Positions 1 through 8,635 of a stretch of 64,000 bases of DNA are shown here, piece by piece. The translations under genes were made by a program, and so were the position numbers. The stretch is from Bacteroidota bacterium (GTDB lineage Bacteria > Bacteroidota > Bacteroidia > B-17B0 > Aurantibacillaceae). The DNA lies in contig SYAL01000002.1 of NCBI GenBank assembly GCA_005787585.1, positions 33,238-97,237 on the forward strand, read 5' to 3'. A model generated the notes under the pieces. It had not been told where the DNA came from. It did not search any database and was given only the letters and a program-made list of their open reading frames with translations. The first letter of the stretch is position 1, and the number at the start of each line of letters is the position of its first letter.

Positions 1-1
1 T

Positions 2-1630
2 AGATCATTTACTATCGTATGTTATTCATTAATAGTAGTTGTTATAGGGGTAATTTGGTCAATTGGTATAATGGAATTATTGGATTATAAAATAACTTTA
101 TTATCGGGTTTAATTCCTCCACTGATAATGGTAATAGGTTTACCAAATTGTATCTTTCTTATTAACAAGTATCAAAGTGAATTTATGATACATGGCAATA
201 AAATTAAAGCCATTTTGAATAGTATCGAAACCATTGGTATTACTTTATTTTTAGCAAATATAACTACAGCTATTGGTTTTGGTGTTTTGTATTTTACAAA
301 AAGTTCTATGCTTGTTGAATTTGGAACAGTAGCTGCAATAAGTGTTTTAACTACCTATTTAATTACTTTAATTTTAATTCCAATTATTTTATTTTACTTA
401 CCAACTCCAAAAACAAAGCATACAAAACATCAAGAAGGAAAAAGAATAAATAAAATATTAGAAATAATTGATTTAATAGTTCAAAAACGTAGAAAAACTA
501 TTTATATTCTTACATTAATAATCACTTTAATTTCATTTTGGGGGTTAAGTAAAATTGATTTGAATGGTTTTGTAGTAGACGATCTTCCTTCTAAAGATCC
601 AATTAATTCTGATTTACATTTTTTTGAAAAAAACTTTAGAGGAGTATTGCCTTTTGAAATAGCCATAGATACAAAAATACGCAATGGATTGTATTTAGAT
701 AATGCAAAAGCTCTTTACAAGATAAAATTATTACAAAAAATATTTTCTGAAGATTCAATTTTTTCAAAACCAATTTCGGCTATTGAATTTATTAAATTTA
801 CGTACCAAACTTATAAAGGTGGAGATTCAAAATTTTTTAAGTTTCCAGGAATAACTGATTTGAAAACTTTGTCAGAATACCAAAATTCATTTAAGGGAAA
901 GAGTAATCAAATTCAATCTTTTATTGACACAAACAAACAAATTACAAGAATTAGCTATCAAATATCTGATATTGGATCGAAACAAATGAAAAAAGTATTG
1001 GCAAAAATAAAACCTAAAATTGATTCAATTTTTGATCCTAAAGATTATAAAGTAGTTTTAACAGGACATAGTTTAGTGTTTTTAAAAAGTAACGATTACC
1101 TTCTTAGAAATTTATTAGAAAGTTTAATGATTGAAATAATTTTAATTGCTATTGTTGGGATTGCTCTATTTAGATCGGTAAGAATTATTTTACTATCAAA
1201 ATTACCATGCTTAATTCCATTAATTATAACAGCTGGTATTATGGGTTTTTTTGATATCAGATTTAAACCTACAACTATTTTGATTTTTAGTATTGCTTTT
1301 GGCATATCATCAGACGGAACGATTTATTTTTTATCAAAATATCGACAAGAATTAAAAAAACATGCGAAATCAGCAGCAAAAGCAATTTCTGAAACAATAA
1401 AAGGAACAGGTTTAAGTATGATTTATACATCCATTATTTTATTTTGTGGATTTTCTATATTCTCTGCCTCTACTTTTGGTGGTACAATTGCACTTGGTGT
1501 ATTAATATCGTTAACACTTTTAATTTCATTATTCACTAATTTAATTTTACTTCCTGCAATATTATTATCTATTAGTAATCGTAAAATTAAAAAAGAATTT
1601 ATCGAACCACCTTTAATTGAAATCGACTAA
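2..1630 (+). CDS. RND/MMPL-family exporter, 5'-truncated by the window edge
   Basis: The reading frame is open from base 2 with no stop, so the ATG at 71 is internal and the gene begins before the window. About 542 C-terminal residues are visible. They read as the second half of one RND transmembrane bundle (VVVIGVIW..., then the GLPNCIFLINKY segment), a large extracytoplasmic domain, and a second bundle containing the GISSDGTIYFLSKY segment, whose acidic residue matches the conserved TM4 position. The final hydrophobic helices and a short charged tail close the protein. The family uses proton motive force to export lipids or hydrophobic compounds; the substrate here cannot be told. It lies 54 bases upstream of the M13 peptidase gene on the same strand and may share its transcript. 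Confidence 0.85.
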   Translation, partial: RSFTIVCYSLIVVVIGVIWSIGIMELLDYKITLLSGLIPPLIMVIGLPNCIFLINKYQSEFMIHGNKIKAILNSIETIGITLFLANITTAIGFGVLYFTKSSMLVEFGTVAAISVLTTYLITLILIPIILFYLPTPKTKHTKHQEGKRINKILEIIDLIVQKRRKTIYILTLIITLISFWGLSKIDLNGFVVDDLPSKDPINSDLHFFEKNFRGVLPFEIAIDTKIRNGLYLDNAKALYKIKLLQKIFSEDSIFSKPISAIEFIKFTYQTYKGGDSKFFKFPGITDLKTLSEYQNSFKGKSNQIQSFIDTNKQITRISYQISDIGSKQMKKVLAKIKPKIDSIFDPKDYKVVLTGHSLVFLKSNDYLLRNLLESLMIEIILIAIVGIALFRSVRIILLSKLPCLIPLIITAGIMGFFDIRFKPTTILIFSIAFGISSDGTIYFLSKYRQELKKHAKSAAKAISETIKGTGLSMIYTSIILFCGFSIFSASTFGGTIALGVLISLTLLISLFTNLILLPAILLSISNRKIKKEFIEPPLIEID

Positions 1631-1684
1631 TAAGAATGAATATATATTTTTTTTAATTTTACAACTATTTTTAAAACGTATAAT

Positions 1685-3715
1685 ATGAACCTTAAAATAA
1701 TCTCTGTTTTTACTCTTCTAATTTTATTAAATTCTTGCAAACAAGAAAAAAACGAGGATATGGGCAAACACCCCTATTTTGATACAACTGGAATGGATCA
1801 ATCAACAAAACCAGGAGATAATTTTTTCAATTTCGCTAATGGCGGTTGGCTTAAATCCTCTAAAATTCCAGATGATCAAAGTGGTTGGGGAAGTTTTTAT
1901 ACATTATATCAAGAAAATTTAGACAAACTAAAAACTATATTAGAAGAAAGCTCAACCAATAAATCTGAAAAAGGAAGTATTGAACAAAAAGTAGGTGATT
2001 ATTATGCTAGCGGCATGGATACGCTTACTATTGAAAAAATTGGCGCCGAGCCACTAAAACCAATGCTAAATAAAATTGATGCAATTACTGATTATAAATC
2101 TTTTATAAATTTAATTACAGAATCATTTTCTAAAGGAGAGGGTTATTTAATTGGATTTTATGTGAGTGCCGACGAAAAAAATAGCGCTATGAATATTGGT
2201 TGTCTTTATCAAACAGGAACATCGCTTCCTGAAAAAGATTATTATACTCGAGAAGATAGTTCAAGTAAAATCTGTAGAAAAGCCTTATTAACTTATGCCG
2301 AAAAATTGTTTACTCTAGTCGGAATGAAAAAAGAAAATGCAGTTGAACAATCTAATAATTTATTATTATTAGAAACAGAAATTGCTAAATCTCATCGAGG
2401 TGCAGTTGCATTGAGAGATCCGCAGTCAAATTATAATAAAATGAGTGTGAAACAACTCGAAAATTTATCTCCTAATTTGAACTGGTCTAATTTTTTTAAA
2501 GAATTAAAAATTAAACCAGATAGTTTAGTTATTGGGCAGCCAGAATATTATAAATCATTAAGTGAATTGATTAGTTCAAAACCTATAAATCAGTGGAAAA
2601 CAAAACTAAAATTTGATTATCTATCCTCAAACGCTTCTTTATTAAGCAAGGAATTTCAAAATGCAAATTTTGAATTTGAAAAAATATTTAGTGGTCAAAA
2701 AACTAAAAGTAAACGTTGGAAAAAAATGGTTAAAGTTGTTGATAATGGCTTAGGTGATTTATTAGGCCAATTGTACGTTAAAAAACATTTTAACGACACT
2801 GCTAAGAAAAAAATAGATGAATTGGTAAACAATTTGCAAAAAGCATTTAATCTTCGCATTCAAAACTTAGATTGGATGAGTGATGTTACAAAATTAAATG
2901 CCACAAAAAAATTAAATAGCTTTTTAAAAAAGATTGGATATCCATCCGTCTGGAAAAACTTTGATGACGTAATAATCAATCGAAATGATTTTTTTGGAAA
3001 TTCAAAAGCTGTTAGTTTACATGAACAGAATGTTATGCTAGCTAAAATAGGAAAACCGGTAGACAGAATGGAATGGGGAATGACTGCTCCAACAGTAAAT
3101 GCATACTATAATCCAACTAACAATGAAATTGTATTTCCTGCAGGAATTTTACAATTTCCTTTTTTTGACGCCAATGCCGACGATGCCATTAATTATGGCG
3201 GAATAGGAATGGTGATTGGCCATGAAATGACACATGGTTTTGATGATCAAGGATGCCAATACGACGAAAAAGGAAATATGAAAAACTGGTGGACAAAAGA
3301 AGATAACGAAAAATTTAAATCTAAAACTGGAGGCGTTGTTTCACAATATAATAAATTTACTGTTCTTAATTCCCTTCATGTAAATGGAGAGTTAACATTA
3401 GGAGAAAATCTTGCAGATATTGGGGGGTTAGCAATTGCCTTTGATGCCTTTAAAATGACAGCTCAAAGTAGGGATACAACTAAAATTGATGGATTCACTC
3501 CAAATCAAAGATTCTTTTTAGGATATGCTCAAGTTTGGCGAATGAAAAATAGGGATGAAACATTAAGAACAAGAATAAATACAGATCCTCATTCTCCTGA
3601 AATGTACAGAGTTAACGGCCCTGCATATAATTTTACTCCGTTTTACGAGGCCTTTAATATTAAAGAAGATGCTAAACAATATATTAAACCAGAAAATAGA
3701 GCAAAAATTTGGTGA
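1685..3715 (+). CDS. M13 family (neprilysin/PepO-like) zinc metallopeptidase lipoprotein
   Basis: A 676-residue protein of normal M13 length. The N-terminus is a lipoprotein signal with a lipobox-like LLNSC around residue 18, so it should be anchored on the periplasmic or outer-membrane side. The substrate-binding NAYYNP motif begins at N472. The zinc site is HEMTH at 513-517 (two His ligands and the catalytic Glu514), and the third ligand is Glu574 in ENLADIGG. The C-terminus ends near ENRAKIW, where the family usually has a CxxW box; here the Cys is replaced, as in many bacterial members. M13 enzymes cleave short peptides. No -7 box is evident upstream, so it may be cotranscribed with the exporter. 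Family confidence is high; the natural substrate is unknown. Confidence 0.93.
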   Translation: MNLKIISVFTLLILLNSCKQEKNEDMGKHPYFDTTGMDQSTKPGDNFFNFANGGWLKSSKIPDDQSGWGSFYTLYQENLDKLKTILEESSTNKSEKGSIEQKVGDYYASGMDTLTIEKIGAEPLKPMLNKIDAITDYKSFINLITESFSKGEGYLIGFYVSADEKNSAMNIGCLYQTGTSLPEKDYYTREDSSSKICRKALLTYAEKLFTLVGMKKENAVEQSNNLLLLETEIAKSHRGAVALRDPQSNYNKMSVKQLENLSPNLNWSNFFKELKIKPDSLVIGQPEYYKSLSELISSKPINQWKTKLKFDYLSSNASLLSKEFQNANFEFEKIFSGQKTKSKRWKKMVKVVDNGLGDLLGQLYVKKHFNDTAKKKIDELVNNLQKAFNLRIQNLDWMSDVTKLNATKKLNSFLKKIGYPSVWKNFDDVIINRNDFFGNSKAVSLHEQNVMLAKIGKPVDRMEWGMTAPTVNAYYNPTNNEIVFPAGILQFPFFDANADDAINYGGIGMVIGHEMTHGFDDQGCQYDEKGNMKNWWTKEDNEKFKSKTGGVVSQYNKFTVLNSLHVNGELTLGENLADIGGLAIAFDAFKMTAQSRDTTKIDGFTPNQRFFLGYAQVWRMKNRDETLRTRINTDPHSPEMYRVNGPAYNFTPFYEAFNIKEDAKQYIKPENRAKIW

Positions 3716-3775
3716 TTAATTATTAAATTAATGATCCTTCTATCAGAGATGAAATTGTAATTTTTATATTTATAT

Positions 3776-4219
3776 TTATCTTTTCATTAGCATTTCACCT
3801 ACTTTTCTATCAATAATTAGAGAAAAATCAGTATCTTTTAATTCTGATAATTTAATCCATCTTAAAGATTGAGCGCCTTCTTTATTTTCGTAATTGTGTG
3901 GGCTGTTGCTAACCTTAAAATCCATTTTTTCATTTGGACAAACTACATAATATATACTAATTATTTGACTATTAGTATCAAAAGAGGAAGTAACATAAAA
4001 ATCGGTTGTATAAAAATGTTCTATTACTTCAATAGATAAATTTAATTCCTCCCTAAACTCTCTTATTAAACAATCTTTAGGTCCTTCTCCAAATTCCAAG
4101 CCACCACCAGGAAATTTAGTGATTTTGTTTTTTTTTATATATTCGTCTGAAACTAATAACTGGCCATTATTTATTAATATACCATATACACGAATATTAA
4201 AGCGATTAATCACTCTCAA
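3776..4219 (-). CDS. Nudix hydrolase, TTG start
   Basis: A 147-residue single-domain Nudix protein. The Nudix box is GGLEFGE...REFREEL, which fits the GX5EX7REUXEE pattern, with Asn instead of Gly near its end. Such enzymes hydrolyse nucleoside-diphosphate derivatives with Mg2+; this one's substrate is not predictable. The frame has no ATG before the domain. The start is the TTG at 4219 or the GTG at 4213, since an in-frame stop lies just upstream (4226-4228). The gene converges on the M13 peptidase gene, with a 60-base gap and no clear hairpin terminator. Confidence 0.85.
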   Translation of the reverse strand: MRVINRFNIRVYGILINNGQLLVSDEYIKKNKITKFPGGGLEFGEGPKDCLIREFREELNLSIEVIEHFYTTDFYVTSSFDTNSQIISIYYVVCPNEKMDFKVSNSPHNYENKEGAQSLRWIKLSELKDTDFSLIIDRKVGEMLMKR

Positions 4220-4286
4220 AATTAATCAATAAATAAGTGCAAAAAATAAAAAACAAACTATTATTTATTAATTAATATTTGAATTA

Positions 4287-4709
4287 CTACTTAACATTAT
4301 CAAAACTAATAAGGGCGAGTTCATAACTTTGTAAACCAAAACCTGTTATAGAGCCTTTTGTATATTTAGTTAAAAAGGAATGTTGCCTAAAATCTTCGCG
4401 AGTAAACACGTTACTTATATGTACCTCAACCACTGGAGTATTAATGGCAGCAATAGCATCGGCTATGGCTATAGAGGTATGAGAATAAGCACCTGCATTT
4501 ATAATAATTCCATGATTGGAAAACCCAATCTCTTGAATTTTATTAATTAATTCGCCTTCTACATTACTTTGAAAATATTCTATTTGAAACTGTGGAAATT
4601 TTGATTTTAAATAGATTAAATAATCATGCATAGAAGTGTTACCATAAATATCTGGTTCTCTCTTACCTAATAAATTTAAATTTGGACCATTAATAATAGC
4701 TATCTTCAT
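4287..4709 (-). CDS. aroQ: type II 3-dehydroquinate dehydratase
   Basis: 140 residues, the standard size of the dodecameric type II enzyme. It catalyses anti elimination of water from 3-dehydroquinate to 3-dehydroshikimate, the third step of the shikimate pathway, in the cytosol. The N-terminus carries the family signature INGPNLNLLGKREPDIYG, with the catalytic Tyr at 22 and the flexible-loop Arg at 17. The EVHISN and REDFRQHS motifs supply the substrate-binding residues and catalytic His. It is transcribed away from the xerC/D-like gene, and a good -7 box (4743-4750) sits upstream. The shikimate genes are not clustered in this window. Confidence 0.96.
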   Translation of the reverse strand: MKIAIINGPNLNLLGKREPDIYGNTSMHDYLIYLKSKFPQFQIEYFQSNVEGELINKIQEIGFSNHGIIINAGAYSHTSIAIADAIAAINTPVVEVHISNVFTREDFRQHSFLTKYTKGSITGFGLQSYELALISFDNVK

Positions 4710-4742
4710 TGTATAAATTTAAACATAAAAACTTAAAAAAAA

Positions 4743-4750
4743 CAAAAGTA
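4743..4750 (-). promoter_or_regulatory. -7 promoter element TACTTTTG for aroQ
   Basis: On the minus strand the bases read TACTTTTG, a perfect match to the Bacteroidota -7 consensus TAnnTTTG, 33 bases before the aroQ ATG. It abuts the start codon of the divergent recombinase gene. No convincing -33 TTG was identified. Confidence 0.5.
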
Positions 4751-4751
4751 A

Positions 4752-5660
4752 ATGAGACAATGGGCAGGATATTACACAAGATTTAAACAATATTTACAAT
4801 TGGAAAGATCTTTATCCATTAATTCTATTGAAGCTTATGCAGACGATTTAAAGAAACTAGAAAATTATTCAGAGCTTTTTAACGAACATCAAACACCAGA
4901 TAAATTTTCTTACAAACAACTTCAACAATTTATTGAATGGTTTGCCAAAATTGGATTTTCCTCTGCTTCTCAAGCAAGGGTGATATCGGGTATAAAAACA
5001 TTTTATAAATTTTTAATACTTGAAAATGATATTCAACAAAATCCTGCTGAACTTTTAGAAACTCCGAAACTAACACGTAAAATACCAAAGTTTTTAAATG
5101 TTGAAGAAATTGATCAACTATTAAGTTTAATTGATAGAAGTACTAATGAAGGTGAAAGAAATATATGTATGCTTGAAACGCTATACAGTTGTGGATTAAG
5201 AGTAAGCGAGTTGGTTAATTTAAAAATAACTGATTTACATCTCAACAGCGATTACATAAAAATAACCGGAAAAGGAAATAAAGAAAGATTAGTACCAATT
5301 GGCAAAATCGCTAAAAAACTTATTTTAAATTATCTTTCAACTATAAGAGTTAAAATTCCTGTAAAAAAAGAATTTGTAGACATTTTATTTTTGAATAGGC
5401 GAGGTAGAAAACTATCCAGAGTGATGGTATTTTACATCATTAAAGATTTGGCCGAAAAAGCAGGAATTAAAAAAACATTAAGTCCTCATTCTTTCCGACA
5501 TTCTTTTGCTACTCACTTAGTAGAAGGAGGGGCAGACTTAAGAGCGGTTCAAGAAATGTTAGGTCACGAAAGCATCACTACTACTGAAATATATACACAC
5601 TTAGACAGACAGTTTTTAAGAGATAATATATTAAGCTATCATCCTCGAAACAAAAAATAA
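4752..5660 (+). CDS. xerD: XerC/XerD-family tyrosine recombinase
   Basis: 302 residues with the usual two-domain layout: an N-terminal SAM-like core-binding domain (about 1-90) and a C-terminal catalytic domain. The catalytic set is visible: Arg150 in CGLRVSEL, Lys in KGNKERLVP, HSFRHSFATH with the His/Arg pair, His in LGHESITTTEIYTH, and nucleophile Tyr281. It should resolve chromosome dimers at dif in partnership with FtsK. Choosing between XerC and XerD by sequence alone is uncertain; the HSFRHSFATHL and LGHESI wording is closer to XerD. No integron, transposon or phage genes lie nearby, which favours a housekeeping role. It is followed after 19 bases by ispH, which has its own promoter overlapping the gap. 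Confidence 0.92.
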   Translation: MRQWAGYYTRFKQYLQLERSLSINSIEAYADDLKKLENYSELFNEHQTPDKFSYKQLQQFIEWFAKIGFSSASQARVISGIKTFYKFLILENDIQQNPAELLETPKLTRKIPKFLNVEEIDQLLSLIDRSTNEGERNICMLETLYSCGLRVSELVNLKITDLHLNSDYIKITGKGNKERLVPIGKIAKKLILNYLSTIRVKIPVKKEFVDILFLNRRGRKLSRVMVFYIIKDLAEKAGIKKTLSPHSFRHSFATHLVEGGADLRAVQEMLGHESITTTEIYTHLDRQFLRDNILSYHPRNKK

Positions 5661-5661
5661 T

Positions 5662-5669
5662 TATCTTTG
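5662..5669 (+). promoter_or_regulatory. -7 promoter element TATCTTTG for ispH
   Basis: A perfect TAnnTTTG box placed right after the recombinase stop codon, with only 10 bases between it and the ispH ATG. The predicted transcript therefore has a leader of a few bases at most. Confidence 0.6.
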
Positions 5670-5679
5670 TATAAAATAA

Positions 5680-6909
5680 ATGAAATCATTTAACGTACCT
5701 GATTTTTATAGAAGTCCAATTATCTCGAAAGTTAAGCAGTTTCGTAAATTGCAAGATCCTCGTAAAAAAGATAATAGCCCAACTATATTAAATTATGGGC
5801 CAATTCATTATTATATTGCAAGGCATTTTGGATTTTGTTATGGTGTTGAAAATGCTATAGAAATTGCTTTTAAAGCATTGGATGAAAACCCAGGACGACG
5901 AATTTATTTACTGAGTGAAATGATTCATAATCCCCTAGTAAATAAAGATTTAATAGAAAGAGGTGTTCAGTTTTTACAAGATACTTATGGCAATCAGCTT
6001 ATTCCTTTTGAAAGTATAACTTCGGAGGACATTGTTATGATTCCGGCATTTGGTGCTCCATTAGAACTGTTAGAATTATTAAATAATAAACAAATAAAAA
6101 CTGAATCATACAATACAACTTGCCCGTTTGTAGAACGTGTTTGGAAAAAATCAGAACAAGTAGGAAAATCAAAATATAGTATTATTATTCATGGAAAATA
6201 CAATCACGAAGAAACACGCTCTACTTTCTCAAGAAGTATAAAAGATAGTGAGGCAGTTGTAATAATTAGAGATATGGCTGAAGCAAAAAATTTAGCGAAT
6301 TATATACTAGGTAAAAAAACACAGCAAGAATTTGATCTCGAATTTAAAAATAAAATAAGTGCTGGATTTGATATATCTAAACATCTATCTAAACTAGCAG
6401 TAATAAATCAAACAACAATGTTGGCTACTGAAACTTCTGAAATTGCTGCCTTCTATAAAGAAATACTAATTCAAAAATATGGTGTCGATCAAATTAAGTC
6501 ACATTTCGCTGACACAAATGATACACTTTGTTATGCTACAAACGAAAATCAAGATGCAACTTATGGACTATTAGAAATTGATGCAGATATAGCTATTGTA
6601 GTTGGTGGTTACAATAGCAGTAATACCTCACATATTGTTGAGTTGTGTGAAAAAAAATTTAAAACCTTTTTTATTTCATCTGCTAACGAAATAAAAAATA
6701 AAAATACCATTCTGCATTTTGACTACCATAATAAAAAACTAGTTAAAAGCTCAGATTTCTTACCTGACAAACTACCTATAAAAATAATTGTGACAAGCGG
6801 TGCTTCATGCCCTGACTCTATGATAGAAGAAGTTATTACACGAATAAATACTTTTTTTGTAGGTGTATTACCATTTAACGAAGTTTTAAGCCAGATAGAA
6901 CCAAAATAG
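5680..6909 (+). CDS. ispH: 4-hydroxy-3-methylbut-2-enyl diphosphate reductase
   Basis: IspH (LytB) performs the last step of the non-mevalonate (MEP) isoprenoid pathway, reducing HMBPP to IPP and DMAPP with a [4Fe-4S] cluster. The three cluster cysteines are visible at C53 (GFCYGVE), C148 (TTCPFVERVW) and C377 (SGASCPDS). At 409 residues it is the long form, with extra N-terminal and mid-protein segments compared with the roughly 310-residue E. coli type. The long form is known from plants, cyanobacteria and some Bacteroidota. Its own -7 box 10 bases before the ATG suggests an almost leaderless mRNA. Confidence 0.95.
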   Translation: MKSFNVPDFYRSPIISKVKQFRKLQDPRKKDNSPTILNYGPIHYYIARHFGFCYGVENAIEIAFKALDENPGRRIYLLSEMIHNPLVNKDLIERGVQFLQDTYGNQLIPFESITSEDIVMIPAFGAPLELLELLNNKQIKTESYNTTCPFVERVWKKSEQVGKSKYSIIIHGKYNHEETRSTFSRSIKDSEAVVIIRDMAEAKNLANYILGKKTQQEFDLEFKNKISAGFDISKHLSKLAVINQTTMLATETSEIAAFYKEILIQKYGVDQIKSHFADTNDTLCYATNENQDATYGLLEIDADIAIVVGGYNSSNTSHIVELCEKKFKTFFISSANEIKNKNTILHFDYHNKKLVKSSDFLPDKLPIKIIVTSGASCPDSMIEEVITRINTFFVGVLPFNEVLSQIEPK

Positions 6910-6948
6910 ATTTTCTTTTAAAGAATTCATTAATTTATAATTGACAAT

Positions 6949-7752
6949 ATGTACGTTAACCTAAATAAGCCATTAATATTTATTGATATAGAATCGACTG
7001 GATTAAATATTGGATTAGATAGAATTGTAGAAATTTCTTTACTTAAACTAAACCCAGACAACACAACTGAAATTAGGACAGACCGAATAAATCCTGAAAT
7101 GCCCATACCAAATTTCGTTTCAAAAATTCATGGTATTTATTCTAAAGATATTGCTGAAGCATCAACGTTTAAACAATTAGCTCCAGAATTACTAAGATTT
7201 ATTGACAATGGAGATTTTGCTGGTTTTAATTCAAACAAATTTGATATTCCGATGCTAGCAGAAGAATTTTTACGTGTCGGGGTTGATTTTGATTTAGAAG
7301 GAAGAAAATTAATTGATGTGCAAAATATATTTCACTTTATGGAGCCTCGTAATTTAAGCGCTGCCTATAAATTTTATTGCAATAAAAATATTGAAAATGC
7401 TCATAGTGCCGAAGCTGACGTAACAGCAACTTTTGAAGTATTTAAAGCTCAATTAAAATACTATGAAGGAATAAAAAAAATAGATGAGAATGGAAAAGAA
7501 TTCGAACCCATTGTTAATAATATTTCTAAAATAGCAGAATTAAATAATAAATCTAAAAATGCTGATTTAGCGGGCAGAATTATTTATAATAAAGATGGCC
7601 ATGAAGTTTTTTCATTTGGAAAACATAAAGATAAATTAGTTGAAGATGTCTTAAAAAAAGAGCCTTCATATTATAGCTGGATAATGAATGGTGACTTTCC
7701 GCTATATACAAAAAAAATAATCACAAAAATTAGATTACGAACGAAACAATAA
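6949..7752 (+). CDS. DnaQ-like 3'-5' exonuclease (DEDDh)
   Basis: 267 residues. The N-terminal RNase T/DnaQ fold (about 8-170) shows Exo I (FIDIESTGLN, two acidic metal ligands), Exo II (FAGFNSNKFDIPML) and Exo III (HSAEADVTATFEVF, with the DEDDh His). The C-terminal 50 residues (FSFGKHKDKLVEDV ... YSWIMNGDFP) form a small extra domain often appended to Bacteroidota exonucleases and resembling the tail of exodeoxyribonuclease X. It likely acts in DNA proofreading or repair; whether it is the Pol III epsilon partner cannot be told. It converges with murQ, with a 6-base gap. Confidence 0.9.
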   Translation: MYVNLNKPLIFIDIESTGLNIGLDRIVEISLLKLNPDNTTEIRTDRINPEMPIPNFVSKIHGIYSKDIAEASTFKQLAPELLRFIDNGDFAGFNSNKFDIPMLAEEFLRVGVDFDLEGRKLIDVQNIFHFMEPRNLSAAYKFYCNKNIENAHSAEADVTATFEVFKAQLKYYEGIKKIDENGKEFEPIVNNISKIAELNNKSKNADLAGRIIYNKDGHEVFSFGKHKDKLVEDVLKKEPSYYSWIMNGDFPLYTKKIITKIRLRTKQ

Positions 7753-7758
7753 TTGACA

Positions 7759-8565
7759 TTATTTTTTATATGAGTCAGTTGCTTTTCTGACACTACCAAA
7801 CTGTATTAATAAAGCTTTTGCTTGATCATAATTTTCAATTCCAGTATTCTTCATTAACATTTTTGTGCCTCTATCTAATAATTTATTATTACTTAATTGC
7901 ATATCTATCATTCTATTCCCTTTTATCCGTCCTAATTTTATCATCACCGATGTAGAAATCATGTTGAGCACTAATTTTTGAGCAGTTCCACTTTTCATTC
8001 GGGTTGAGCCAGTAACAAATTCAGGCCCTACTACAAGTTCGATAGGAAATTTAGAAATATTAGAAATATCGCTATTTTTATTACAAGATATACTTCCAGT
8101 TAATATATTAAATTTATTACAAGCATTTATAGCTCCGATTACATAGGGTGTAGAGCCTGATGCGGCAATACCAATAACAAAATCACGATCATTAATATCA
8201 TATTCTTTTAAATCTAACCAACCTTGATTTAAATCATCTTCAGCAAATTCAACTGATTTTCTAATAGCAGAATCTCCTCCTGCAATTAATCCAATAACTA
8301 AACCTTCAGGTATTCCATAAGTTGGCGGGCATTCGCTAGCATCCAAAATACCCAAACGACCGCTTGTACCAGCGCCTATATAAAATAAACGCCCACCATT
8401 TTTTAATTTATCTACTATAGCATTAATTAGTGCTTCTAATTGAGGGATAGATTTTTCGACTACCGAGGATATAGTATTATCTTCTTTATTAATGTTTGAT
8501 AATAATTCTAAAACAGACATTTGTTCTAAATTAGAATAATAAGATTCGGCCTCGGTCGTTTTCAT
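7759..8565 (-). CDS. murQ: N-acetylmuramic acid 6-phosphate etherase
   Basis: 268 residues with an SIS sugar-isomerase fold. MurQ cleaves the D-lactyl ether of MurNAc-6-phosphate to give GlcNAc-6-phosphate, a step of peptidoglycan recycling in the cytosol. The phosphosugar loop GAGTSGRLG is at 64-72. The two catalytic acids of the family correspond to Glu78 (ASECPPTYG) and Glu109 (EFAEDD). It is slightly shorter than the roughly 298-residue E. coli enzyme because the C-terminal helical part is reduced. A near -7 match (TAATTTTA) lies just upstream. No MurNAc transporter or kinase gene is adjacent. Confidence 0.95.
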   Translation of the reverse strand: MKTTEAESYYSNLEQMSVLELLSNINKEDNTISSVVEKSIPQLEALINAIVDKLKNGGRLFYIGAGTSGRLGILDASECPPTYGIPEGLVIGLIAGGDSAIRKSVEFAEDDLNQGWLDLKEYDINDRDFVIGIAASGSTPYVIGAINACNKFNILTGSISCNKNSDISNISKFPIELVVGPEFVTGSTRMKSGTAQKLVLNMISTSVMIKLGRIKGNRMIDMQLSNNKLLDRGTKMLMKNTGIENYDQAKALLIQFGSVRKATDSYKK

Positions 8566-8583
8566 ATTTTGGTAAAATTACAT

Positions 8584-8616
8584 TCAAAAAAAAAGCTGCC
8601 CACAATTGAGCAGCTT
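8584..8616 (-). terminator. intrinsic terminator of the large T9SS propeller gene
   Basis: On the minus strand, 20 bases after the stop codon, AAGCTGC (8616-8610) and GCAGCTT (8599-8593) form a 7-bp stem with a 10-base loop, followed by a run of T. This is a classical Rho-independent terminator located between the propeller gene and murQ. Confidence 0.85.
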
Positions 8617-8635
8617 ATTTATTAAGAAAATAATG

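Noticed and set aside
4752..5660. Tyrosine recombinase as a sign of an integrative element
   Set aside because: Flanking genes are housekeeping and no att repeats, integron cassettes or phage genes are visible; XerC/D fits.
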